Source: Escallonia rubra (taxonomy: Eukaryota; Streptophyta; Magnoliopsida; Escalloniales; Escalloniaceae). Taken from it: 64,000 nt of DNA. A program made the position numbers and the translations under genes. This document shows, one piece after another, positions 33,309 through 45,496 of the stretch (position 1 is the stretch's first letter; every line of letters starts with the position of its first letter). The stretch lies in NCBI GenBank assembly GCA_033065855.1, contig JAVXUO010001232.1, positions 62,001 to 126,000 of the forward strand. The letters are read 5' to 3'. The notes under the pieces are model-generated. The model did no database searches, had not been told where the DNA came from, and saw nothing but the letters and a program-made list of their open reading frames with translations.

Positions 33309-34055
33309 GCTAGATTTTTTTACTCGTAGTTGGTAGTACTTCTTAGTTGTGGCGTAATATTGCCACATACGAGTAGGGGTGAATACGGTTCGGTTGGTTC
33401 AGTTTGGAGGCCGAATACCAAATCGAATCAACCGACCTCGGTTTGAGAAAAAAAAAAAAGAACCGTGGTTGAACGGGTTCGGTTTCTACGGATTGAACAG
33501 ATTGAACGGTTTAATCGGTTTGGGTCAAACTTAGTTTTGGGCAACATTAGGCCTAAAAATTAATAACTTATACATGCTAATAATAAGCTCCAAAAAAATA
33601 ATTTTTTTATCATAATTAATAACACTTAGTGAGATGTAGGCGGCGAGTGAAAAGTGTGTTACGTCAAAGGATTTAGGGTTTATCCTATTTTATATGAGTG
33701 GTTAGATAATTAGTGTTAGTAAAAAATAACTAGGGTTAGGTAAAAATATAGATATGTTATATTATATACGGTTGGTTCGGTTTATGCGGTTTTTAAAGAA
33801 TTCGAACCGAACCGATTTACGATTTGGTAAAAAAAAAAAAAACTAAACCGATTGATTTTTAGATCGGTTTGAAAATAAATGGATTGGTTGGTTCGGTTTT
33901 TACGGTTGGATTGTTTTTAACGGTTTAAATGCTCACCCCTACATACGAGATGGGAGAAAAGGCCATTGGTAATACTTAACAATGAGCTAGATTTTTTGAC
34001 TCGCAGTTGGTAGCACTTTAGTTGTGGAGTAATACTGCCACATACGAGATGGGAT
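33309..34055. repeat. Duplicated 70-bp segment, one copy carrying a MITE
   Basis: GCTAGATTTTTT ... TTAGTTGTGG ... TGCCACATACGAG occurs at 33309-33373 (continuing at 33950-33955 as ATGGGA) and at 33986-34055. The second copy holds CATACGAG only once and has no MITE. Confidence 0.9.
33374..33941. mobile_element. hAT MITE of the GGTTCGGTTT family, copy 2
   Basis: The left end is TAGGGGTGAATA (two changes from the family TIR), the right end TGCTCACCCCTA. Perfect 8-bp TSD CATACGAG at 33366-33373 and 33942-33949. Homologous along its length to 25810-26332 with an extra segment near 33670-33720. Confidence 0.95.
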
Positions 34056-34461
34056 GTCATCCACCGTATCGTCTTTCTTGCTTAAGTTCTCAGTCTACTT
34101 TGGTATATATAATATGTCCCCAAAAAATGAAAAGTCAACTAGATTCTGCTTTTTAGTTGCCATAGGACAGTTTAGTGAAATGGATGAGGATCTTTTGCAG
34201 TCAGGGGTCCCGGAATAGAAAAGCGTCAATGAATGTAAGAAACGAGAAAAGATTATCGATACTATTTCAGCAATAGCGGCAAAAATACTTTTACCGATGA
34301 CCATTTGTCGCCTTTTTATATCATATTTCTTAGACACGAGGAATGTGATCCAAGTAAGACTGGGAGGGTTGGAGGAGGAAATGAATACTGGTGGTCTAAG
34401 AAAGATATTTCTAGATATCTTGCATTAAAAAACATTGTTAACCATACGGTTATTTAACCTA
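34056..34461. other. No feature seen
   Basis: AT-rich spacer. The 80-codon ORF at 34095-34337 on the minus strand has no recognisable domain. Confidence 0.4.
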
Positions 34462-35828
34462 GGATTATATTTAGTTTTGATGATAACCAACATTGATGTT
34501 TATGTTGTCTAACATGCATTGAGTTGATGAAGCAATAGGAACAATCTCATACTCATGAAAACGGACTATTTGACGAGTAACTCGGTCAAAGACTCTCAAC
34601 GGAACGCATCAAAGAAGGAATTCGTCGATAGAATTTTGCAGTGGTTTTATTTTCTTCTTTGTAAATTAGACATAGAGAGATGATCGTTACGATGACTGTA
34701 TACCTAGAACTTGCCCATAAGTTTCCATTGCATGCATAAAAGTTTTTCATTCTTTGAAAACAAGGAAACTGCATTTTCTGGAATGCAGTCGACTGCATTG
34801 GAATGCAGTCGACTGCAAGTTGGGCAGTGAGGTATTACAGTCGACTGCATTGGAATACAGTCGACTGCAATACTTCCAGTAGCTTATTACAGTCGACTGC
34901 ATTGGATTACAGCCGACTGCATTGGAATAGAGTCGACTGCAATACTTCCAGTAGCCTATTACAGTCGACTACATTGGATTACAGTCGACTACAAGTTGGA
35001 AATTTTGAATTTCCAACGGCTACTTTGGGAATACAGTCGACTGCAATGGCACATTACAGTCGACTGTATTTACCATTTGGCGCATTTAATAGTCCACCTA
35101 ACTCCAAACGGTCATATTTATTTTCAACTCTATAAATACTCATCTTGGGCATAGTCTTGATTCATCAATTGCATTCAAAGCTCTCTTATCTTTCATATTC
35201 TTAAAGATCAAAGCAATTGTTCAATCTTTCTTGGTTCTCATTGTTTTCTCATCCATTTCAAGAGAGCATTTATTGTGAGCTTACATTTGAGAAATATACA
35301 CTTTCATAAGTCATCATACACTCATATCTCTCTTGTTTTAGTGCTTAAACTTGTACTCATCTACTTCTTGAGAGTGAAATCTTGTACACATTTCTTCATC
35401 TAAAGTTTCTTGTATCAAAGCTTGGGGTTGTCAAGCTTTGGAGCTTTGGGATTGTCAAAGCTTGTTCTTGATGTGGGCATAGCATCAAGGGATTGTAAGA
35501 GGTTCAATCTTGACCCGTAACGAAGATCATACTAGTGGATTCTAGGGACTTCCTTGAAGGGGTGGACGTAGGCTTGAGGGTATATCAAGCCGAACCATTT
35601 AAATCTCTTTGTCAAGTATCTCTAAACCCTTCTCTCTTTACATTATCGTTTTACATTTGTGTTGAGATTGGTTAGTTTGCTTATTTAAGATATTGTGTTT
35701 GAGGTTTGTTGTTTGTACTTTTTTCAAGTGTCATTCTTATCCTCTCTAAGTTTGTTGTATTTACTTGTTAATTTTTAAGGTAGTCTTAAAACCCTATTCA
35801 CCCCCCTCTAGGGTTATCTTTTTGGTTT
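34462..35828 (+). mobile_element. SIRE/Maximus-like Copia LTR, probably solo
   Basis: The left side has TTTTGATGATAACCAAC and the right side CCTATTCACCCCCCTCTAGGG, phrases I associate with the ends of SIRE-type Copia LTRs in plants. A TATA box (TATAAATA) is at 35131-35138, after an array of palindromes. No PBS, gag or pol follows, so it looks solo or decayed. Exact termini and TSD could not be fixed. Confidence 0.6.
34782..35068. repeat. Array of CAGTCGACTG palindromes in LTR U3
   Basis: About eleven copies of CAGTCGACTGCA-like palindromes occur every 19-50 bp. The best is the 18-bp perfect palindrome AATGCAGTCGACTGCATT at 34782-34799. Others, several with one base changed, lie near 34804, 34837, 34856, 34889, 34908, 34928, 34961, 34981, 35033 and 35055. 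The array ends about 65 bp before the TATA box. The ORF at 34803-35135 is a translation of it. Confidence 0.9.
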
Positions 35829-36230
35829 CAAACATGAAGGGAAAAATTGATGAGGATGTTGCCCATAGCCCATAAGATAAAAGTAGGTCGGCTAAAGTGT
35901 TGCGTGTAAATTTTTAGTTGAAGGAAAAATTGACGTAAAGATAATGTTATATGGTTTAGCATATTGGAAATCGGGAATATCCCTAATAGCCGAAAGCCGA
36001 CTAAATATAATTCCCACATATAGCGGTTATCCATTAGTTTTGTGGATGAAACTTTCTTCCAGTATTGACGTGGCAAAGTCACATTCCTCTCTAACTCTTT
36101 CCTCATTCACAATGGACGGTCCCCACCTTCTACCCCATAAGCCACCAACCACCATTATTCCTACATCAGCCACCACCCACCACTCCGTTGTCCCGCCCAA
36201 AACCTTCAATGACCACCAACGCACTCTGTC
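35829..36230. other. No gene seen; CCA-rich patch
   Basis: The stretch 36110-36230 is CCACC-rich. No domain was recognised in the overlapping ORFs of both strands. Confidence 0.4.
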
Positions 36231-37199
36231 ATGACCGGAATCTATAGTTGGGTCGGTGAATTAAGTTTGTGATTGGCCGCACGCTCATTTGGCTCCCCAT
36301 CAAGGGTTCTGTCAGGCCTTACTCGCTAAAACCAATACAAACTGCAGCAGCAAATTAACTACAATTTCATGTACAAAAATGTATACCTTTTGGCGGCATA
36401 AACATTTTTATGACAGTTAATAAATGCATAGACATGTGGCATGCCAAAGACCGTGGAAAATACCTGAAGAAGTAAGTGGAAACGGGCACATCTGTTACGG
36501 CTACTGATGGATCGCCAGTTACTAATAGCGGTGTGATAAAGACAAGCAAATTGGTGAAAACACGCAGGAAACAAAATTCGAAAGGATCGTGCAAAGAGAA
36601 AAAACCGTTAACAGGTGCAAGACAATCGGCAGTAGTGGTTAAACATGGTGACGAGGCTGGAAAATCGGTAACAACGGTTGATAGACGATTCTTGGAATAG
36701 ACAGCTGTCAAGATTACAGAAAATGGTTACTTGTAAAGTACATGTGTTAGCAGAAAGCGGCCGATTATGAAGTATGATAAGTTGTTCTCAATAAAGATAA
36801 AGATGAACAGTTCCAAATGGGAGACGGTTATGGATAAGCAAGTATAAAAGAAGAGAAGAACAACAGAGAAAAAGGTTGTCAAATTCACGAACAAAATTAG
36901 ACTTAGGAAAACCAAGTCTGTCATGTACTGGTCTATTTCTCTCATTTTCAAGTTTCTCGGATGATCTTTCTTGTATCGATAGAAAACCCTGTACATTGCC
37001 GTACCTGTATTCGTTGCATTGTAAAGACAATCTTCATTATTTTAGTGGGCGTATCATTTGTAGATTTGTTCAGTGTCCTGTCTTCAATTAGTTTTCATTT
37101 TTAGCAAAGTCCTCAGGCCCGAGAGGCAAAATAGATCCAGCACTGTTTATCGATTGTGTCACAGGTACACGATCGATAGTGAATTTTTTCAGCAGCGCA
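36231..37199 (+). mobile_element. Probable 5' LTR of a Tat-like Gypsy element
   Basis: A TATA box (TATAAAA, 36843-36849) is followed by a leader. TTGGCATGCCTAGTGGGA at 37204-37221 resembles the PBS region (TTGGC-CGCC-AGTGGGAC) of several plant Gypsy elements. The left end TGTCATGACC at 36231 is a guess. The gag coding region lies downstream on the same strand. Confidence 0.45.
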
Positions 37200-40100
37200 A
37201 ACATTGGCATGCCTAGTGGGACATTGGTAGCTAAAAAGGAAAACTATGCTAAGCACATGTAGTAATGCTGTAAGATTACACGGTGCCAATAATGGCACTG
37301 AAACTCCAACCACCAACAATGGTGGAAATTTGAAGGAAGTAAGAAACATTCAAGCCACTCATGGCATGACTAGGAGTGATAGCTGTTAGACCCCTCATAT
37401 TTAAATGCTTAAAAAAATATTAAAATAATAATAAAATTAGAGAGTTTGGGACGTAATGGTTATTTTGAAATTCTATTTGTTTTAGGAATATAAATATATA
37501 TCTTTTAGGTGTCTGATAGTTACGTATATTCATAGGAGCACACTAAAGTTCAGAAAAGTCTCCAGAAAATTCCTAGGAAGAGCCTTTTGAGAGTTTGATC
37601 ATTATTCGAGGTAAGAATTTATTTTTGGGTATCGAGTTGAGGTTTGTAGTTGGAATCCATACGAATTTTTGTTATTGTTGGAACCCTAATTATAACTTTT
37701 GGGTATATTAATTTTTAGGGATTTTGATATAATTGATTCAGAAGATCAAAGTTTTGTGATTGAATTGCACAAATGGAGGTAAGGATTTATGACTTTAAAA
37801 CTTGAATCAGCGTTGAACCGATCAATCTTATTTGTTTAATGGTTTAATTCTCGTTGGATTCAAAGAATTATTAGTGCTACTGCCGTCAAAGACACTCGTG
37901 TATTTTCGCTGTGGTTTGGTGTCAATTGGAAGTCTCAGATCTTCTTTTGTTGCCTCGATGTCCGTGCGAGATTTCTGTCCCTTTTCCATTTCGTCTGTGT
38001 AAAACTCTTGTACTGAGTAATGAAGAATTCTTCCACCCATAATTGTTTAGTTGTGTGTCGGAGTCTTTTGACTCATTATTGAACATATGATTGCATGATG
38101 ATCATGCTATTCATATTTTTTTCACCACCTTGTCACAAATATTCATTCTGCCACATCTAATCCCACCTCTTTGCATGCCGGTCATCTCCTGTCTAATGAA
38201 TTTCGTTGCCATCATTTTTTCGTTGTTCACGTACCCGGCAATTTTCAATCTTTCTGGTGCCAAGACAGTCGTGAGTTAGAAATTGGCGTCCCCGTCGAAT
38301 TAATTACCTTAGGTTTTATGACCGTTTTGCTATTGCACTGATTTGAAATTGTGCAATCCTGATTACATGAGTATGAAGTTTTGGTTTCAGTTTAGTCACT
38401 CGGTAAATCTATTTGGTTCTTTTTCTCTGAAATATTCGTTCTTCTAATTTGTGGTACTGTAATGTTCATTTTTTTTATGATCCGTTATGTGTCTTTCGAG
38501 TTAATTGCAAATTTACTAGTGATTAACTATCTCGTAGTAACTATTGCAAGATCTACTGTTTGGTTGTTATTGTTGTCACCTGACTTGGTATAACGTAAGA
38601 TGCGTAACAATTGGTTTGAGCCAAGACTGCTTTCATTAGTTTACATTGTTCAGAGCAACTTCTTGTCCCTTGCCTTGTTTAGTGATTTAACTTATGGGTA
38701 GTTCTATGAGCCATGTCACAGTAGATGTGACTTTTCTGTTTTTGACTTACCCACGTGGATTGGAACGTCGGCTAGCTCAGTGAGATGAGCTAGAGATCGC
38801 GATCTTATTTTCTGAACCTGGTTTCATGTGTCAGTGATGTCATGTGTGACCTTATTCTAAATGGCTCTCTAGCGTCTGTCTTTGTACAAGGATGTACTTT
38901 TGACATTTTGACATTCTGTCTTTTTATGAAAGTATATTTTGGCACTTTAAAATTCTGTCTCGTATATGTTCCGTTAGAGTTTTGTACCTCCAAAATTTCG
39001 TTCTTCAGACATATTTTTTTGTATCCCTTTTGGTTGGTCCGTTGAGCGACCTTACTGGGCATTTGGCTCACTTCCTTACTGTTTTCTCTCAGGTGATCAG
39101 TAAAAAGGGGACTGAATTGCAGGGCTAGCTGTGTGATTGAGAGCTAGCAAATTTCATATCAGAGTCAGTATTTAGTAGTTTAGTTTTGCATTAGTTTGGT
39201 TATTTTTAGAAAGTACAATAGGAGGACCTATGTGGATTTGAAATTTGTTTTGGAACTTCGTGTCGGAGTAATTTGGATTACATAAATGTTTAGGCTGCTA
39301 AGGCATTTATTGATGTATCTATGGGATAAAATTAGTACATGCTCTGAATGACCACTTGGGGAGACATTTCGATATTTTAAGGTTTTTCTGACTATGATTA
39401 TTTAACATTAACGCTCAGAAAATTCGGGGCGTTACAATAGCATGAACGCCAACGTTCAAAACTCAGGGAAGTGCCAATGGAGGAAGCTCCAACGATGGTG
39501 TAAGTCCTGATGCTGAGATGCCGACCATTAGCCACAATGGCCCAACTTTGACACAACTGATGACCATGTTAGTTCATCAATGCAAGAGTTTACAAATATG
39601 AGGTCTCAGTTTATGACCTTCATGCAAAACCAAAACATGGCTTTGAATAGAATGGTTAGTGATCAAAATCACTCTAGTTCTAAGATAGTAGACGAAGTGA
39701 GATGACTGTCGGAGGAAAGAGATGCCTCTGAAAGAGAAATGATTAAAGGTCTGTCAGGCGAAATCCAAAAACAGACATCCTCTATCATTAGAATAGTGGA
39801 TTCGAATATGCAAAAAGGGAAAGCCCCTATCAGTAAACAAACTGGCCCAGTGGAAGTGGATACTTCCCCCATGAGGATCGAGAATGCTATAAAACAGTCT
39901 AATGGGTTAAGTTCGAATCAATCGTATGAATCTGGCTCGCACATTCCCATACATGCCGATGAGGGGGAAACAAGGTCGAGTAAAAATGGAATACGTGTAA
40001 ACGGGCTTAATAGTCATGCAAAGTGGCCCAATAACATCAAACTTCCGCGAAATGGAAATGGTCAATACCATGACGGTCAGGGAATCAAGGGTATATACGC

Positions 40101-41776
40101 CCCTCCTCACAAATGATCTCCAGAAGGGACCACTCGATTCGAAAACCACATGTTCAAAGAAACGATTGGCGCCTCCGACCGAATGATAGGGAACGGTTGG
40201 GCTGTAGGTTTGGGGTCCAACCTCGCCACGAGTTCCACCAAGTGGGAATGGGTCAAGGGTAAAGGCCTATTGATAGGCCTTTATATAAAAAACCATACTC
40301 TGATGAGGTCGATCAGATGGAAATACCTAGAGGACCGAAAGTCACAGAGTTTAGTCTATTCCACGACGAAAGGAACCAATTGACCATTGAACATATCACG
40401 AGGTTTATCTTTCTGTGTGGAGATCTAGGTCAGCACGAATGGGTCAAATTAAGATGGTTTCAATATTCACTAACTGAGGTAGCTTTTCATGGTTTGCAAA
40501 TCTGCCACCAAATTCAGTGTTTTCCTGGAGAGACATGGAAGACTTGTTCCATGCATAATTCTTCAAAATGAAATCAGAAATTTCTCTAGCCGATCTGGCT
40601 AGACTAAAACAATTTTCAAGGGAGAGAGCAAAATAGTTTTTTGGAAAGATTTAAGGCTTCCAAGAATAAATGTCATTTTCAAATTCCAGAATCAGAATTG
40701 AAAAACTTGATTCTCAACGGTTTAGATCTGGAAATTAGAAAGAAGTTCGAAGGGATGGAGTTCAGAAACGTTTTTGAACTATCCTCTAGGGTAGCCCGAT
40801 ATGAGACATTATTAAGGGAAGAGCAAGTCAGGAAGAATTCGTCGATGGGAAATTACTTTTGAGATCCTGTCGATTTGGAAATAGATGCTACAGAAATGGT
40901 CGGAAAGAGGCCAGTCACTTATGAACCTCTGGTCAAAGTTAGAAGTCTTATCATTTTACCTTCGAAACAACTTAATAAGCTGAATCTTTCACCCGCGTTG
41001 AGGAGATATTCGTTCGATATAAATTAAGCTGACCAGAACTTTGATTACCTTCTGAAGATAAAGTTCATTCAGCTCCAAGGTCCTCTTAGGGCCCCAAAGG
41101 ATAAGAAAGCACAATACCATAAGTCACAATACTAGCAATTGCGTTATCTTTCGTAATACTGTGCAGGATCAAGTTGAACGGGCTTCTCAAATTTGTCGAT
41201 AAGGATAAAGAAGTAATGGAGGTGGACATGGATCCTTTCCTAGAGATGGTTCTCGACATCAACACGGTATTGGTTGATTATGACCCGATCGAATGCTCAA
41301 GTGACGAGGAAAGCTCAAAAGGAGACAATTTTAAGGCAAGAAAACCTTTGGAGAGAAACACTAATCGGGGAAGAGCAGACAAGAAGGTAATGTTAGAAAA
41401 GGAAAGTTTTGATTCTAATATGAATGAAAGTTTTGGTTGCAGCAGCAAGAAGAAAGAAAGGTTTGTATGGGCTGATGAAGAGGCTAAAAGGGTGTTTGAT
41501 TAAGTAAGGAACATTTGTATCCAAGATTGGGCCTATTGAAGAACCAGTGTGTCAAAGTTGTGGCTCTTCCAAAGAATGGTAAAAAAAATGTGGCAGAAGG
41601 AACGGGCGATAGAAAATCAGACTCGTAAGAAAATATTACATGAAGGATATCAAAAGATGGGCCAAGAAGGATTAAATTATCAGAATCAGCCAGGTATGAG
41701 CTTTAGACGGCCAAATATGGCTAATCAAGAGATTTATCAGAATAATGTGAGGCCCGACCACTTTGGCTCGAAATGA
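37200..41776 (+). pseudogene. Tat-like Gypsy gag, decayed and split by a solo LTR
   Basis: Gag leader sequence (NGTETPTTNNGG, NIQATHGMTRS) precedes 37383. It resumes at 39442 after the solo LTR, with FMTFMQNQNMALNRMVSDQN at 39600-39665. The gag core is at 40300-40860: PRGPKVTEFSLFHDERNQLT, EHITRF, KLRWFQYSLTEVAFHGLQ, then ERFKASKNKCHFQIPESELK and the KKFEGMEF-ELSSRVARYE segment. Downstream pieces (41174-41776) are acidic and Lys-rich linkers. Multiple stops and frameshifts make it non-functional. Confidence 0.75.
37384..39436 (+). mobile_element. 2,053-bp solo LTR (Gypsy, Tekay-like ends)
   Basis: Starts TGTTAGACCCCTC and ends GGGGCGTTACA. The pentamer ATAGC flanks both sides (37379-37383, 39437-39441). 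The host Gypsy gag reads on either side. There is no internal domain, so it is a solo LTR. The two convergent ORFs near 38805-39071 are not genes. Confidence 0.92.
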
Positions 41777-43552
41777 TGAAACCAAGATTTGGACCATTTG
41801 ACCCAATGTATGTGTCAGAGAATTACAAGTGCAAAAACCGCATAACGGCTGGACAAAGGGGTAGTTTCAGGATGATAAAGAAGATTGGGGAGAGCCGAGG
41901 ATGTTGAAACCTAAAATGCCACTCGATGATCATTGGCACACAGTTGGTCAAGAAAAAGTTGCATTCCCAGAGACTTATCAAGACTTGAGCAGAATGCAAA
42001 AAAGGAGGGTACAAAGAAAATTTACAGTTATAATGCGGATAGAGCTGGATCTCAAACAAGTTCAACTGGAGAGAAAAAAGTTGACTTGGACAAGAGAGTT
42101 TGGATACCGGCATGCAGTTGGGTTTGCACAACAAAAACAAAGAGAAGAAGCGGTTCTCCAGAAAATGGTCGGGAGCTGAGGTAAGAATATTGAATCAAAT
42201 AGGAGACTTCAGCAAGCTGAAGATTCATCGGTTGGCGAGGAATAAAAAATAGATGTCCCAAATAAGAAAGAGGACAAAAAAGAAGGCACTGCCTTTGGAA
42301 GAAAAAAAAGTTGAAGCAAAAAGGAAATTGTTCTTTGGTGAACATGAAGTAACTATCGAGTGCAACATGATGTTCATTCTTCCTCTCACTTTTGAAGCAA
42401 AAGAAGTGCAATCATTTCAGAATGTGGAAGAAGATGTATAGGATGGTAAAACACCAATACCAAATAGTTTTGTGCTTGAAGAGAAACATGATACGCTTGA
42501 CGAGGTGAGGTAGAATCATTCAAGTAAAGGCATCGTAATTGATCATGGGAATTGGGTCATATTAACCAGACCAGACCCGAAAAAGATAAAGCATTTGAAG
42601 CCTTCGTTCATTTCCATGCTAATGGATGGCCAACCTGTGGCTAAAGTATTGGTTGACAATGGCGCTGCAGTAAAGATTCTGCTTACTAGAATGTTAAAAA
42701 GACTATGCAAAGATGAGAGAGATTTAATCCCATCCGAAGTTATGGCGTGTAATTTTTCTAGAGGTGTCTCGAAGCCAAAGGGTGTAGTCCTAATAGAACT
42801 TATAGTCCGAAAAAGACGAAGATGTCTCCATTTCTTGTGATTGATTCTTCCTCAAGTTCTAATGCTTTGCTTGGAAGAGATTGGATACATGTCAACGGTT
42901 GTATAATATCTTCCCTTCACCAGGTTCTAATATTTTGGAGAGAAGAAAAGTACGGAAAGAAGGTGGCCGAGTTGGTTTGAGCATATGATAAGCTATTTTT
43001 GACAGATTCAAACTGCATAGAGGCGAAATTTTACCAACAGGAAATAGAGCCATTGGTGTTGGACGAGGATGAAATACTGGTATATGGTCGAGGCATTGAT
43101 TCTATGGTTGGATTTGGCAGCAGAAGGTCTTTACCAAATAGATATGAAAACGATTGTTGATGGATAAGCGGATGTTGTGCACGGCGGGAGCTAGAGAGTG
43201 CTTCTATTGTCGATAGTCAAAAAAATGAAGAAAGCTTCGAAAACTAGAAAATAGAGTCGACAATGACCGAAAATATAGATAAAGCTAAATTAGGACAAGA
43301 TGCGGTAAAAATGACCTTCAAAAAATTAATGATCTATGCCATAGAGAAGCGATTGGCAAAACTATCTTCTATCGACTGGGCTGAGTGTATAGAAGACGAT
43401 GAAGAAGATCGATAAGATGGAGTTCGGTTGTAGGATCTCAAACTGGCGTCGGCTAAATTAGATGATTTGAAAACGAAAGCACAAGATTTGTTGATAGAAG
43501 TAAACTTGGGAACAGAGGCCGATCCACAGCCTATTTTCGTTAGTGCTCAATT
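41777..43552 (+). pseudogene. Tat-like Gypsy protease region
   Basis: At 42595-42960 the frame reads KPSFISMLMDGQPVAKVLVDNGAAVKIL, then (in another frame) SSSSNALLGRDWIHVNGC, the retropepsin of plant Gypsy elements. The catalytic triad is D-N-G rather than D-T/S-G. Near 43500-43550 EVNLGTEADPQPIFVSAQF is the segment that normally precedes RT. RT itself is missing because the LTR at 43553 begins in the middle of this phrase. Frames are broken throughout. Confidence 0.75.
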
Positions 43553-43978
43553 TGTAACACCCCGAACCTTGATATTGCCTAGTCAGTTATTTCATTTTTA
43601 AGCGACGACTTATATACGAAAGATTTAGCGCCGATTTCCATCAGTGAAATTTTATTGGCAACCTTTAGCAACAAAAGTTCTAGAAACCATAAGTTGTAAT
43701 TGGCAATTATAAGTGATATTGATTGAGGTACTTAGTGACAATTAGGGTAAACGATATTTTTGAAATTTTTTAGCGATGAAATTTTTTAGTTAGCGACGAT
43801 GCATTTATTAGCAATTTTTAGCGACAATTAGTGTAGCGGGGTTATGTAATACGTTAAAGTTTTCTAGTGCATTACTTTATTATAGTTATTGTGGGCCTTT
43901 TCATAATAAAAGAAAGTTTTGGGTGAATATTGAAAAAGTATCGAAACTTTGGGGGATTTTTGGTAATTTTCTAACCTA

Positions 43979-44024
<46 letters not shown>

Positions 44025-45496
44025 CACACACACAACTACTAGAGAGAAGCCGTCCCATTTTTCCCATCCTTTTTTTCTGAGACACGCTGAGAGGAAGAGA
44101 GAGAACGAAGGAAGGAGAAAAGAAAGGAGATTTTTTCGACGATCGTGTTGTTTTTTCCTGGTAAGTTTTCTAGCCTTTCTCTCTAGTTTTTTCAATGATT
44201 TGTGGGATTAAGGGGGGACCGTGAGAAGGGGGTGGCTGTGGGGTGTGCCTGTTGTGTAAAAGGGTGTGGGTTTTGTGAGATATTGTGGACTTTTCTAGGT
44301 GCGTTTATAGTTGTGAGAAGAAGATATTGCAGTGAGGTTTTCTCTGTGAGTTAGGCATCTATCTGCATGTTACTAAGGGGGATGGCAACTGTGAGGGTAA
44401 TGAGAGAAGGTCATAGCCATGGTGGCTGTGACCGTGTACCGTGGAGGTTTGAAAAAAAAAAACTATGGTTGCAAAGGCAGCCATGGCTGCTGCAAGGACA
44501 GCTGTGGGTGAATGCAAGGGTGGCTGTGTATGTATGGGTTGTTGGGAGAGAGAGAACTGCCGTGAGGCAGTGGATATAAACGGTGTCTGTGGGTGTGTTT
44601 GTGTATATTTGCGTGGGTGGTGTGTGTTATTGGGTGCATGAGAGTGTGATGGGTACTTGTGGGTGTGTATTATTGTGGGAGTGAGTGTGAGATTGTGTGA
44701 ATCTTTATGTGTGTTTGTATACTGCCTGGGTGTGCTCATCTGTGTGTGTGTGTGTGTTGTGTATGTATATAAGTGTGTGTATAGTGTGCTGAACAAAAGA
44801 AAAAAAAAAAGAGAAGAGAAACGACAGTGGGTGTGGGAAAGTTGTGTGCTTGTGTGTATGTCTGTGTATGAGTTTTGTGTGTAGGTGTGTGTATTGTATT
44901 TTACAGGTGTGTGTTTTATGTGCGCGTAGTGCTGTGTGCGTCCATTTTGTATGAGTGGATGCATGTGTGAGTGTTGCATGTGTGTGTATTGGGCAAATAA
45001 GAGAATACTGCCGTGAGGTAGTAGCGGTGCTAGGTGCACGACAGTAGCGGTGCTAGGTGTGTGTGTTAATGTTGGTATGGGGTGTGTGTGTGTTAATGTG
45101 TGTAAGTGTATATGTGTGTGTGTGTAGAGAGGGAGAGAATGGCCGTGAGCGAGTGACTGTGTTCTAGGTTTGCACAGGACTAGTAAAAAGGAAGAAGAAA
45201 TGGGTTTTGTGGGGTTGAGCAACTGGTAGTACCCTGTGCAAGCACAAATGTACCACGAGTTAGCGTTAGGTGCGGCGCGAGTATTGGATAGTGTACACTC
45301 ACTGTTAGCATGTGAAATTTTAAAGTATAATGCCTTAGGCTATATTAGAATTTTTGGCAAAATTTTATAATTTTCTGAAATTATATGTATTTTTAATATT
45401 TTCTGTAAATTCAGATTTGTAAAATTTTGTCTTTAAAACTTATGAAAAAGTTTTGGAAAAATTATAGTGTTTTAATAGTACAAAAAAAGTCCCAGT
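43553..45496 (+). mobile_element. Gypsy-type LTR start with GT-rich body
   Basis: Begins TGTAACACCCCGAACC, a common start of Tekay/Del-type LTRs, inside the Tat-like pol leader. A donor-like GGTAAGT is at 44160. The body from 44580 to 45130 is GTGTGT-rich. No PBS or gag follows and the right boundary is unclear; sequence changes character at about 45497. The 287-codon minus-strand ORF (44359-45222) is a His/Thr translation of the GT repeats. Confidence 0.55.
43983..44033. repeat. (TA)n(CA)n microsatellite
   Basis: About 32 bp of TA repeats followed by about 20 bp of CA repeats, within the LTR. Confidence 0.95.

Noticed and set aside
34803..35135. 110-codon ORF with internal repeats
   Set aside because: Translation of the palindrome array in an LTR.
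44359..45222. 287-codon ORF on the minus strand
   Set aside because: It is His/Thr-rich translation of GT-repeat sequence in an LTR, with no domain.
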